Positions 25,593-33,269 of a stretch of DNA of 64,000 nt are shown here, in pieces. Under the pieces are notes generated by a model. The model saw nothing but the letters and a program-made list of their open reading frames with translations, searched no databases and was not told where the DNA came from. The translations under genes were made by a program, and so were the position numbers. The DNA is from Streptomyces pinistramenti (lineage in GTDB: Bacteria > Actinomycetota > Actinomycetes > Streptomycetales > Streptomycetaceae). Position 1 is the first letter of the stretch, and each line of letters begins with the position of its first letter. The stretch spans positions 62,001 to 126,000 of the forward strand of contig NZ_JAJCXB010000002.1 of NCBI RefSeq assembly GCF_020564935.1. The letters are read 5' to 3'.

Positions 25593-26861
25593 TCACTTTC
25601 CGGGCAGGTCCAGGACCTCCACGGCGGCCCCTGCGAGCACGCCGCCGGGCGGGACCACCGCCAGGCCGTCGGCGAACGCCAGCCCGCGCAGCATCGCAGG
25701 ACCGTCGAACGGGAGCGGCGCGACGCCGTGTTCCCCGCGGAGCACCGGCAGCAGGCGGGAGTCCCGCGGGTGCCCCGGAAGCGCGGCGCCGACGGTCGTG
25801 CGGCGTGGCTCCGCGTCCGGGTGTCCGCCGAGGCGCCGCAGCAGCGGCGCGGCCAGGGTCACCGTGCCGGCCACGGCGGCCAGCGGGTTGCCGGGCAGGC
25901 CGACCAGCCGACGGGTCCTTCCGTCGGCGGCCGGCGGCAGCTCGGCCAGCAGCATGGGGTGGCCGGGCCGTACGGCTACGGAGTCGACCAGCAGCCGGGC
26001 GCCCGCCGCGGCGAGGGTGTCGTGCAGGAAGTCCACCGGTCCTGCGGCCGTGCTGCCGGTGGTGACCACGACATCGGCGGCCGAGTGGCGTACGGCCTCC
26101 CTCAGCAGTCCCGAGTCGTCCGCCACCGGGCGGCAACTGATCACGTCAGCGCCGCAGTGGTGCAGCCAGGGCGGCAGCAGCGGCCCGAGTGCGTCGCGGA
26201 CCCGCCCGCCCCGCGGCAGGCCGGACGCCAGCAACTCGTCGCCGAGTACGAGCAGTTCCACGGTCGGGCGACGGTGCACGACGAGCCGGTCGTAGCCGGC
26301 CGCTGCCGCCAGGCCCAGCACCGCCGGGGTCACGGTGGTGCCGGCGGGAAGCAGCGGCTCGCCCGCGTCGCATTCCTGGCCGCGCGGCCGGATGTCGCGG
26401 CCCGAAGGCACCGGGCCCGGCTCGGCGGAGCGGTGGTGCAGCGTGCCGTTCCGGGCGTCGGCCTGCCCGCGCTCACGGCGCAGTACGGCAGTCGCGCCCG
26501 TCGGCAGCCTGGCGCCGGTGGCAATGGGCACGGCGGTGCCGTCGCGCAGCGGCTCGGGCCGCTCGCCGGCCAGGACGGTGGCGCCTCGCACCCGCCACGG
26601 CCCCGGTCCTGCCACGGCCCAGCCGTCCATCGCGGACGTGTCGAACGGCGGCAGATCGGTGAGCGCCGTCAACGGTGCGGCGAGCGCCTGGCCGAGCGCG
26701 TCGGCCAGGGAGCGGGCGACGGCAGGCAGCGGCTGTCCGGCGCAGCCGCGGGCGGCCGACCTGGCCTGTTCCCACGTCGTGGCGGGGCCTGCTGCCTGCC
26801 GCCCCGCCAGGGCCTCCTGTCGGGGTGCGCCGTCCAGGGTGCTCGTGCGTGCCGTCATCAT
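25593..26861 (-). CDS. moeA: Molybdopterin molybdenumtransferase MoeA
   Basis: A 422-residue enzyme that inserts molybdate into adenylated molybdopterin to complete the cofactor. Conserved parts are PPFDTSAMDGWAV near residue 75, the GARLPTGATAVLRRE barrel segment, LVLGDELLASGLPRGGRVRD, the MPT-binding TTGSTAAGPVDFLHDTL, and LVGLPGNPLAAVAG. The ~25-residue N-terminal lead before TTWEQARS is variable. The ATG overlaps the stop of the DUF6457 gene (ATGA), so the two are coupled. It serves the FdhF paralogues on either side. Confidence 0.9.
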   Translation of the reverse strand: MMTARTSTLDGAPRQEALAGRQAAGPATTWEQARSAARGCAGQPLPAVARSLADALGQALAAPLTALTDLPPFDTSAMDGWAVAGPGPWRVRGATVLAGERPEPLRDGTAVPIATGARLPTGATAVLRRERGQADARNGTLHHRSAEPGPVPSGRDIRPRGQECDAGEPLLPAGTTVTPAVLGLAAAAGYDRLVVHRRPTVELLVLGDELLASGLPRGGRVRDALGPLLPPWLHHCGADVISCRPVADDSGLLREAVRHSAADVVVTTGSTAAGPVDFLHDTLAAAGARLLVDSVAVRPGHPMLLAELPPAADGRTRRLVGLPGNPLAAVAGTVTLAAPLLRRLGGHPDAEPRRTTVGAALPGHPRDSRLLPVLRGEHGVAPLPFDGPAMLRGLAFADGLAVVPPGGVLAGAAVEVLDLPGK

Positions 26862-27124
26862 GCGGTCGCCGAGCCGTTCTCGTGCTCGGCCGCCCAGCGT
26901 TCGGCCAGCGCCGCCACCTTGCGGTTCGCCTCGGCGACCGCCGTGGGTCCGCCGCCCGCCTGCGCGGCGGCACAGCCGACCAGAAATGAGGTCAGCGGAG
27001 CGGCGGGGCGTGCCACACCGTGGGCGACCACCTTGGTCATGTCGAGCAGCTCCGCGACGTCGACATCGAGGTCAACACCCAGTTCGGCCTTGACCGCTTC
27101 GATCCATTCACGCATCTGGCTCAC
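26858..27124 (-). CDS. DUF6457 family protein, molybdenum-cofactor associated
   Basis: An 88-residue helical protein (MREWIEAVKAELGVDLDVD, LLDMTKVVAHGVARPAAPLT, ERWAAEHENGSATA). It matches the small DUF6457 proteins that accompany or are fused to molybdenum-cofactor genes in actinomycetes; their function is not known. The order moaA, this gene, moeA on one strand and the ATGA overlap with moeA suggest a helper in cofactor insertion or MoeA assembly. No cofactor-binding motif is visible. Confidence 0.75.
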   Translation of the reverse strand: MSQMREWIEAVKAELGVDLDVDVAELLDMTKVVAHGVARPAAPLTSFLVGCAAAQAGGGPTAVAEANRKVAALAERWAAEHENGSATA

Positions 27125-27143
27125 CTTGTGTTCGGTCGGGGGC

Positions 27144-27278
27144 GGGTCTTGTCTTCGAGGCTTGTCGTCGGGTCTTGTCGTCGGCCCACGTCTTCGGGGC
27201 TCGGCTTCGGGGCTCGGCTTCGGTTCCGGAGGGTGCGGGGCCGACCGTCGCGGACGTACGGCGAACGGCGAACGGCGA
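27144..27278. repeat. Cluster of short tandem repeats between moaA and DUF6457 gene
   Basis: Three repeat types lie in the 168-base gap: GGGTCTTGTC twice (27144 and 27170), CTTCGGGGCTCGG in tandem 2.4 times (27192-27223), and ACGGCGA three times (27258-27278). Nothing coding is seen. Such slippage-prone DNA may vary in length between strains. Confidence 0.7.
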
Positions 27279-27292
27279 ACCGTGACGGGGCA

Positions 27293-28369
27293 TCAGCCGC
27301 CGATGGCCGACATCGGGCGTTCCGGGCGGCGGAATTCCGGGCTGTTGATGGCGTGGCCGGGGCCCTTGCCCGCGACCGACGTCCGCCAGGCCGTCTCCAG
27401 TGCCGCGTCGTCGGCGCCGCCGCGGAGCAGGGCCCGCAGGTCGGACTCCCCGGTGGCGAAGAGGCAGTTGCGCAGCTGGCCGTCCGCGGTCAGCCGCACC
27501 CGGTCGCAACCGCCGCAGAACGGGCGGGTGACGCTGGCGATGACGCCCACCACGGCATCCGTGCCGGCGATCCGCCACTCCTCCGCGGGCGCGTGGTCCT
27601 GCCGCCCGACCGGAACGAGCGCGAAGCGTTCACCGAGTCGGTCCAGGATCTCCGCTGCGGTGACCATACGGCCGCGGTCCCAGGCACCTTGCGCGTCGAG
27701 CGGCATCGACTCGATGAACCGCATCCGGTAGCCGTGCTCCGCGGCGAAGGCGGCCAGCTCGGCGATCTCGTCGTCGTTGACGCCCCGCACCGGGACCGCG
27801 TTGACCTTGACGGGGGCCAGGCCCGCGTCCCGCGCGGCGCTCAGTCCCGCGAGTACGTCGGTGATCCGGTCGCGCCGGGTGATCTCGGCGTACCGCTCGG
27901 GGCGCAGCGTGTCCAGGCTGACGTTGACCCGGCTGAGACCGGCCGCGCGCAGGGCGGCGGCGCTGCGCGCCAGACCGATGCCGTTGGTGGTGAGCGACAG
28001 TTCCGGGGCCGGGTCCAGGGCGGAGAGGCGGACGATCAGGCCGGGCAGGCCGCGGCGCAGCAGCGGCTCGCCGCCGGTCAGCCTGACCTCGGTGATCCCC
28101 AGGCGCTGGGTGCCGATGCGGACCAGGCGCACGACCTCGTCGTCGGTGAGCACCGCGGCACGGGGCAGCCAGTCCAGACCTTCGGCCGGCATGCAGTACG
28201 TGCACCGCAGGTTGCACCGGTCGGTGAGAGAGACCCGCAAGTCCGTGTGGATCCGGCCGAAGCGGTCCGTGAGCGGGAGCGGGGCGCCGGGACGTCGCTC
28301 GGTGGGGTGGTGCCGGGGCGGCCCGGTCCCGGCGGGATCGGCGCTGTGGTCGGGGTGCGGTCGGGGCAT
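27293..28369 (-). CDS. moaA: GTP 3',8-cyclase MoaA (radical SAM)
   Basis: A 358-residue enzyme catalysing the first step of molybdopterin synthesis. The radical-SAM cluster is CNLRCTYC (CxxxCxxC) and the second, GTP-binding cluster is FCGGCDRVRLTADGQLRNC. The GGEPLLRRGLPGL strip binds S-adenosylmethionine, and the conserved C-terminal GG (SAIGG) needed for catalysis is present. The open frame runs to 28528, but ATG 28369 has GAAGAAGG upstream and removes a non-conserved tail, so it is preferred. Divergent from the second fdhF gene across a 619-base region. Confidence 0.92.
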   Translation of the reverse strand: MPRPHPDHSADPAGTGPPRHHPTERRPGAPLPLTDRFGRIHTDLRVSLTDRCNLRCTYCMPAEGLDWLPRAAVLTDDEVVRLVRIGTQRLGITEVRLTGGEPLLRRGLPGLIVRLSALDPAPELSLTTNGIGLARSAAALRAAGLSRVNVSLDTLRPERYAEITRRDRITDVLAGLSAARDAGLAPVKVNAVPVRGVNDDEIAELAAFAAEHGYRMRFIESMPLDAQGAWDRGRMVTAAEILDRLGERFALVPVGRQDHAPAEEWRIAGTDAVVGVIASVTRPFCGGCDRVRLTADGQLRNCLFATGESDLRALLRGGADDAALETAWRTSVAGKGPGHAINSPEFRRPERPMSAIGG

Positions 28370-28785
28370 GGGGGCTGCCTTCTTCCTCTGCCCGGGGGCA
28401 GTCATGCGGTGCGAGATCGCCGGCGGCGGTGAAATGCCGTCGCCCTGCGGCATACGGACGAGAGGGTGCACCCGTCGCGCGCCCGGATTCCCGGACGCGC
28501 CCACTGCTTTCTTTTCGACCGCCGGCATCGAATTACTCGCTCATCGGTCCACCGGTCCATCAATCACCATCGGAGAATTTGCGGAAGAAGTCAAAGAGGG
28601 GGTCTCGATTGCGTGATCGGTGGGAGTTGTCCGGACGTGCGGACGTCGTGCGGGCGGGCTCCGGGACCGTGCGTGTCCAGGCGGCACACGCCTCGTCGGA
28701 CCGGCGGCGGAAGACGATCGGCGAATCGATAAGCCGCACCTATCGCGTCATCGAAAACACCTCTTTGACTTCTCCCCACGAGTTG
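28370..28785. other. Long divergent control region, moaA / second fdhF gene
   Basis: No gene is seen. Local AT content is higher than around it, especially 28500-28620 and 28730-28775, as expected for promoters. It leads into the hairpins at 28786-28845. Confidence 0.5.
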
Positions 28786-28845
28786 CCGGAAGCTGCTCTC
28801 GCAGCAGGTTCCGGATATTCGCAGGCAGTGCAGGGGAATATCCGG
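28786..28845 (+). promoter_or_regulatory. Two overlapping hairpins / operator upstream of fdhF2
   Basis: Hairpin A: CCGGAAGCTGCT (28786-28797) pairs with AGCAGGTTCCGG (28803-28814), 11 of 12 pairs and a 5-base loop. Hairpin B: CCGGATATTC (28811-28820) pairs perfectly with GAATATCCGG (28836-28845) around 15 bases. They share 28811-28814, so their full stems exclude one another. Read as RNA this is a switch-like leader about 145 bases before the start codon. Read as DNA, dyad B could be a site for the LysR regulator encoded downstream. Confidence 0.6.
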
Positions 28846-28988
28846 CGCACGATTTCCGGCTCGTCAAGAGGGAAAGCGGGCTGCCGTTTTCCGGGCCGAG
28901 GTGTCCTTCACGCGACGGAGTCTTCCGATACTCGCCGCCGACCGGACCTGTCCGCACAGGTGCATGGCAGAAAGAGGCAGACCAGATC

Positions 28989-31280
28989 ATGAGCAGCAAC
29001 GAGGACCCGCGCGACGACCTGTCGGTCACCCCGCCCAAGACCTGGGCGACCGGTCTTCCCGCGGTGACGCACGCGCTGGAGTACTCGCTGGGCCAGACAT
29101 CGGTGCGGCGCACCGCGCTGACCCTGCTGAACATCAATCAGGCCAAGGGCATCGACTGTCCGGGCTGTGCCTGGCCCGAGCCGGCACCGGGCAAGCGGCA
29201 CATGAACGAGTACTGCGAGAACGGCGCCAAGCACATCAACGACGAGGCCACCTCGCGCCGCGTCACCGCCGACTTCTTCCGTGAGCATTCGATCGCCGAG
29301 CTGGACGGCAAGTCGGACTACTGGCTCAACCAGCAGGGCCGACTGACCGAGCCGATGGTCAAGCGGCCCGGCGCGACCCACTACGAGCCGATCGGCTGGG
29401 ATGAGGCGTTCGGCCTGCTCGCCCGGGAACTCAAGGCACTGGCCTCCCCCGACGAAGCCCTCTTCTACGTCTCCGGCCGGCTGAACAACGAGGCCGCCTT
29501 CCTGCTCCAGCTCTTCGCCCGCGCGTACGGCACCAACAACCTGCCGGACTGCTCCAACTTGTGCCACGAGTCCAGCGGACGCGCGATGCAGGAGACCCTG
29601 GGCACCGGCAAGGGCAGCGTCTCGCTGGACGACATCCACCACTCCGACCTGATCTTCGTCGTCGGGCAGAACCCGGGCACCAACCACCCGCGGATGCTGT
29701 CGGCGCTGGAGGAGACCAAGCGCAACGGCGGGCAGGTCGTCGCGGTCAACACGCTGCCCGAGGCCGGGCTGATGCGTTTCAAGCACCCGCAGAAGCCGCG
29801 CGGGGTGATCGGCCGCGGCACGACGATCGCCGACCAGTTCCTGCACATCCGGGCCGGCGGCGACCTCGCCCTGTTCCAGGCCCTGAACCTGATGCTGCTC
29901 GAAGCCGAGGACGCCGCACCGGGCACCGTGCTCGACCACGACTTCATCCGGACCCACACCACCGGTTTCGCCGACTTCGCCGAGCACACGCGGAAGGTCT
30001 CCTGGGAGCACATCCTCGAAGCGACCGGGCTGTCCCGTGAGGAGATCCAGGCCGTTCACGACCGGGTCCTGCAGAGCCGGAAGGTGATCGTGTGCTGGGC
30101 GATGGGGCTCACCCAGCACAAGCACGGCGTTCCCACCATCCGTGAAGTCGTCAACTTCCTGATGCTGCGCGGCAACATCGGCAGGCCGGGCGCCGGCGTG
30201 TGCCCGGTGCGCGGTCACAGCAACGTCCAGGGCGACCGCACCATGGGGGTGTGGGAGCAGATGCCGCAGCGGTTCCTGGACGCCCTGGAGCGCGAGTTCG
30301 GCTTCACCCCGCCCACCCGTCACGGCCTGGACGCGGTGAACGGCATCCGCGCCATGCACGAGGACCGCGCCAAGGTCTTCCTCGGCGTCGCCGGCAACTT
30401 CGTACGGGCCACCCCGGACAGCGCGGTCACCGAGGAGGCGATGCGCAAGTGCCGGCTCACCGCGCACATATCGACCAAGCTCAACCGGTCCCACACCGTC
30501 TGCGGCGACACCGCCCTCATCCTTCCCACCCTGGGCCGCAGCGACCGGGACGTCCAGGCAACCGGCGAGCAGTTCATCACCGTCGAGGACTCGATGAGCG
30601 AGGTGCACGCCTCCCGGGGGAAGCTGCCGCCCGCCTCCCCTGACCTGCTGAGCGAGGTGGCGATCATCAGCCGGCTGGCCCGCACGACCCTGGGGTCGAC
30701 GCCGCCGCTCCCCTGGGAGGACTTCGAGGCCGATTACGGCACCGTCCGCGACCGCATTTCCCGTGTCGTGCCGGGCTTCGATGACTTCAACAGCAGGGTG
30801 GCCGAGCCCGGCGGCTTCCGGCTGCCCAACCCGGTCAACTCGGGGGTCTTCCCCACCCCGAGCGGCAAGGCCGTCTTCACCTGCAACGCGTTCACCATGC
30901 CGGATGTCCCCAAGGGGCATCTGCTGCTGCAGACCCTGCGCTCGCACGACCAGTGGAACACCATCCCGTACGCCCCGAACGACCGCTATCGCGGCATCCA
31001 CAACGCCCGCCGTGTCGTGCTCGTCAACCCCGCCGACCTGGCGGCCCTCGACATCGCCGACCGCGACGAGGTGGACCTGGTGAGCATCTGGCGGGACGGG
31101 ACGGAGCGCCGCGCGGAGAACTTCCGGGTCGTCGGCTACCCCACCAGCCCCGGCTCCGCGGCGTCCTACTACCCCGAGACCAACGTCCTGGTGCCGCTGG
31201 ACAGCGTCGCCGACTTCAGCAACTGCCCCACGTCCAAGGGAGTTGTGGTCCGCCTGGAGCCCGCCCGCACCCCCGGCTGA
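28989..31280 (+). CDS. FdhF/YdeP-family molybdopterin oxidoreductase, paralogue 2
   Basis: A 763-residue molybdoenzyme like the one at 23143, and clearly paralogous. Cys57 and Cys60 (CPGCAWP) and Cys76 (EYCENG) lie where iron-sulphur ligands sit in FdhF, but a fourth Cys is not evident. Cys192-His193 (NLCHESSG) occupies the Mo-ligand position. CPVRGHSNVQGDRT binds the cofactor, and a beta-barrel end (LLLQTLRSHDQWNTIPYAP) follows. ATG 28989 has GAGG about 14 bases upstream. fdhD follows 96 bases later, as expected for a formate-dehydrogenase-like enzyme that needs a sulphurated cofactor. The actual substrate is not established. Confidence 0.88.
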   Translation: MSSNEDPRDDLSVTPPKTWATGLPAVTHALEYSLGQTSVRRTALTLLNINQAKGIDCPGCAWPEPAPGKRHMNEYCENGAKHINDEATSRRVTADFFREHSIAELDGKSDYWLNQQGRLTEPMVKRPGATHYEPIGWDEAFGLLARELKALASPDEALFYVSGRLNNEAAFLLQLFARAYGTNNLPDCSNLCHESSGRAMQETLGTGKGSVSLDDIHHSDLIFVVGQNPGTNHPRMLSALEETKRNGGQVVAVNTLPEAGLMRFKHPQKPRGVIGRGTTIADQFLHIRAGGDLALFQALNLMLLEAEDAAPGTVLDHDFIRTHTTGFADFAEHTRKVSWEHILEATGLSREEIQAVHDRVLQSRKVIVCWAMGLTQHKHGVPTIREVVNFLMLRGNIGRPGAGVCPVRGHSNVQGDRTMGVWEQMPQRFLDALEREFGFTPPTRHGLDAVNGIRAMHEDRAKVFLGVAGNFVRATPDSAVTEEAMRKCRLTAHISTKLNRSHTVCGDTALILPTLGRSDRDVQATGEQFITVEDSMSEVHASRGKLPPASPDLLSEVAIISRLARTTLGSTPPLPWEDFEADYGTVRDRISRVVPGFDDFNSRVAEPGGFRLPNPVNSGVFPTPSGKAVFTCNAFTMPDVPKGHLLLQTLRSHDQWNTIPYAPNDRYRGIHNARRVVLVNPADLAALDIADRDEVDLVSIWRDGTERRAENFRVVGYPTSPGSAASYYPETNVLVPLDSVADFSNCPTSKGVVVRLEPARTPG

Positions 31281-31325
31281 ACCGGCACGCAGCGCCCGCC
31301 GGACCCGCCCGACCGCATCGCACCG

Positions 31326-31367
31326 CCGGAGCACGGCTCCGGGAAGACCGGGAAGACCGGGAAGAGG
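31326..31367 (+). promoter_or_regulatory. Hairpin and triple 9-bp repeat before fdhD
   Basis: CCGGAGC-ACG-GCTCCGG (31326-31342) is a perfect 7-bp hairpin. It abuts three near-identical 9-mers, GGGAAGACC, GGGAAGACC and GGGAAGAGG (31341-31367). The last one supplies the ribosome site of fdhD. The hairpin may trim or pause the fdhF2 transcript; the repeats give extra purine-rich landing sites. Confidence 0.5.
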
Positions 31368-31376
31368 AGCCACATC

Positions 31377-32303
31377 ATGGGACGCGTGACCGCACGGCGG
31401 AGGGTGCTGCGACTGCGCGACGGGGTGTCCTCGCAGCGGCCGGACACGCTGGCCGTCGAGGAGCCGATGGAGATCCGGGTCGGCGGCCGTCCGCTCACGG
31501 TGACCATGCGCACCCCGGGCGACGACTTCGACCTCGCGGCCGGATTCCTGGTCAGCGAGGGCGTGGTGCACGCTGCCGATGACGTGGCCGGGATCCGCTA
31601 CTGCGCGGGCGCCACGGGAGGGGGCACCTCCCGCTCGAACGAAGCCGGGAGTGGGGGAGGCGGCAACAGCTACAACGTGGTGGACGTCGTCCTGGCGCCG
31701 GGCGTGGCAGCCCCCGACGCGTCGCTTGAGCGGAACTTCTACACCACGTCCTCGTGCGGACTGTGCGGCAAGGCGAGTCTGGACGCGGTGCGTACCTCGA
31801 CGGCGTGGTCCGTCGCCGATGACCCGCTGCGCATCGGCCCGGAGTTGCTGACGGCCCTTCCCGACCGGCTGCGGGCCGCCCAGCGGGTGTTCGACAGCAC
31901 CGGCGGCCTGCACGCGGCCGGCCTCTTCACGGCCGACGGTGACATGCTCTGCCTGCGTGAGGACGTCGGCCGGCACAACGCCGTGGACAAGGTCGTCGGC
32001 CACGCCCTGCGGTCGGGACTGCTACCGCTGCGCGGGGCGGTGCTGATGGTGAGCGGCCGGGCCTCCTTCGAACTGGTGCAGAAGGCGCTGATGGCCGGAA
32101 TCCCGATGCTGGCAGCCGTCTCCGCCCCGTCCTCGCTCGCCGCGGACCTGGCCGCGGAAGGCGGGCTGACCCTGGTCGGCTTCCTGCGCGGCACCTCGAT
32201 GAACGTCTACACCGGCGCCGAGCGCCTGCAAGAGCTGCCCGTGGCCCGACCGCGGCGGGCGGCCCCGATTGGCTTTCCGACGGGGTGTCGGGTAGACCCA
32301 TGA
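31377..32303 (+). CDS. fdhD: Formate dehydrogenase accessory sulphurtransferase FdhD
   Basis: A 308-residue protein that passes sulphur from a cysteine desulphurase to the molybdenum cofactor of FdhF-type enzymes. The catalytic cysteines are C127-G-L-C130 ([12 protein letters not shown]). The cofactor-binding half is conserved: [44 protein letters not shown] and [20 protein letters not shown] lies about ten bases before the ATG. Odd feature: residues ~80-96 are a Gly/Ser-rich insert encoded by a palindromic repeat (31614-31660), between two beta strands and before the active site. It probably works, because the insert is in frame and in a loop. Confidence 0.92.
   Translation: MGRVTARRRVLRLRDGVSSQRPDTLAVEEPMEIRVGGRPLTVTMRTPGDDFDLAAGFLVSEGVVHAADDVAGIRYCAGATGGGTSRSNEAGSGGGGNSYNVVDVVLAPGVAAPDASLERNFYTTSSCGLCGKASLDAVRTSTAWSVADDPLRIGPELLTALPDRLRAAQRVFDSTGGLHAAGLFTADGDMLCLREDVGRHNAVDKVVGHALRSGLLPLRGAVLMVSGRASFELVQKALMAGIPMLAAVSAPSSLAADLAAEGGLTLVGFLRGTSMNVYTGAERLQELPVARPRRAAPIGFPTGCRVDP
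31614..31660. repeat. Palindromic Streptomyces-type repeat inserted in frame in fdhD
   Basis: The reverse strand reads CCTCCCCCACTCCCGGCTTC then GTTCGAGCGGGAGGTGCCCC, the pattern of a small palindromic element found many times in Streptomyces genomes. CTCCCG and CGGGAG form a stem, flanked by a second C-rich/G-rich pair. It is about 45 bp, a multiple of three, and adds roughly [15 protein letters not shown] to FdhD. Family assignment is from memory of the consensus. Confidence 0.65.
32269..32298 (+). promoter_or_regulatory. Promoter for leaderless lysR transcript
   Basis: TTGGCT (32269-32274) and TAGACC (32293-32298) are spaced 18 bases. The predicted start falls on GTG 32305. The whole promoter lies in the last codons of fdhD. 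Confidence 0.45.
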
Positions 32304-32304
32304 C

Positions 32305-33234
32305 GTGCTGTTTCGCCAACTCGAATACCTCGTGGCCCTCTCCCGGGAGCGCCACTTCGCCCGCGCCGCCCAAGCCTGCTACGTCTCCCAGCCCGCGCTC
32401 TCGGAGGCGATCCGCAAGCTGGAGGACGAGCTGGACGTGCCGCTGGTCCGGCGCGGCCGCAAGTACGAGGGCCTCACACCCGAGGGCGAACGCATCGTGG
32501 TGTGGGCGCAGCGCATCCTGGCCGACCGCGACGCACTCAAGGACGAGGTCGGCGCCCTGCGCTCCGGGCTGAGCGGCAGAATCCGGATCGGCACGGTCCC
32601 GACCGCGTCCGGCGCCGTGTCCCTGCTGACCGGCCCGTTCTGCGCGGAGCATCCGCTGGTCACCGTGGAGGTGATAGCGGACCTCCAGTCGCAGGACATT
32701 CTCCGGCAGCTGCAGAATTTCGAGATCGACGCCGGAATCACCTATCTGCACAAGGGACTTCCGGAGAATTTCCAGGCGGTTCCGCTGTATCGGGAGCGGT
32801 ACGTGCTGCTGATCACGGCCGCCGACGGCGTGGCTCATCGGACGACGGCCACCTGGGCGGATGCCTCGCGGCTGCCGCTGTGCCTGCTGACCGAAGTCAT
32901 GCAGGGGCGCCGGGTGCTGGACGAGCTGTTCGCCGAGGCAGGGCTGCACCCGTCGCCTCGGGTCGAGACCGATTCGGTGGCCGCCCTGTTCGCCCATGTG
33001 CGGACGGGCCGGTGGGCGAGCATCGTGCCGCACGCCTGGCTGCACGTGTTCGGCGTCCCGTACGGCATGCGGGCGGTGCCGATGGTCGAGCCCGACCGGT
33101 CCGTGCCCGTGGGTCTGGTGACCACCGCACGGGAGCCGGTATCGGTCATGGCCCGCGCCCTGGTGGAAACCGCCCGGCACACCGACATCATCGCCGCCCT
33201 GGAACGCCTCCCCGGGGATCCCGCGTCCCAGTAG
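32305..33234 (+). CDS. LysR-family transcriptional regulator
   Basis: A 309-residue activator/repressor. The N-terminal winged HTH is FRQLEYLVALSRERHFARAA then CYVSQPALSEAIRKLEDELD. The effector domain starts at GLSGRIRIGTVPTASGAVSL and has the two-lobed periplasmic-binding fold (FEIDAGITYLHKG, ETDSVAALFAHVRTGRWASI). GTG 32305 lies one base after the fdhD stop and has no ribosome site, in line with a leaderless promoter inside fdhD. It probably controls the fdhF2-fdhD genes, perhaps through the dyad at 28811-28845. Only 35 bases separate its stop from the convergent Clp gene, with a weak GCACC/GGTGC hairpin between. Confidence 0.88.
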   Translation: MLFRQLEYLVALSRERHFARAAQACYVSQPALSEAIRKLEDELDVPLVRRGRKYEGLTPEGERIVVWAQRILADRDALKDEVGALRSGLSGRIRIGTVPTASGAVSLLTGPFCAEHPLVTVEVIADLQSQDILRQLQNFEIDAGITYLHKGLPENFQAVPLYRERYVLLITAADGVAHRTTATWADASRLPLCLLTEVMQGRRVLDELFAEAGLHPSPRVETDSVAALFAHVRTGRWASIVPHAWLHVFGVPYGMRAVPMVEPDRSVPVGLVTTAREPVSVMARALVETARHTDIIAALERLPGDPASQ

Positions 33235-33269
33235 ACGCCGCCTGACCGGCCGGCACCTCGCGGGTGCGC

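Noticed and set aside
27144..27278. CRISPR-like array
   Set aside because: Repeats are too short, unequal and have no regular spacers.
24759..27731. A 990-codon open frame on the plus strand
   Set aside because: It crosses fdhF1, moeA and moaA in wrong frames, with Arg/Pro/His-rich composition and no motif.
28908..32003. A 1031-codon open frame on the minus strand
   Set aside because: It is the mirror of fdhF2 and fdhD. High GC at third codon positions leaves long antisense frames open; the plus strand has clear family motifs.
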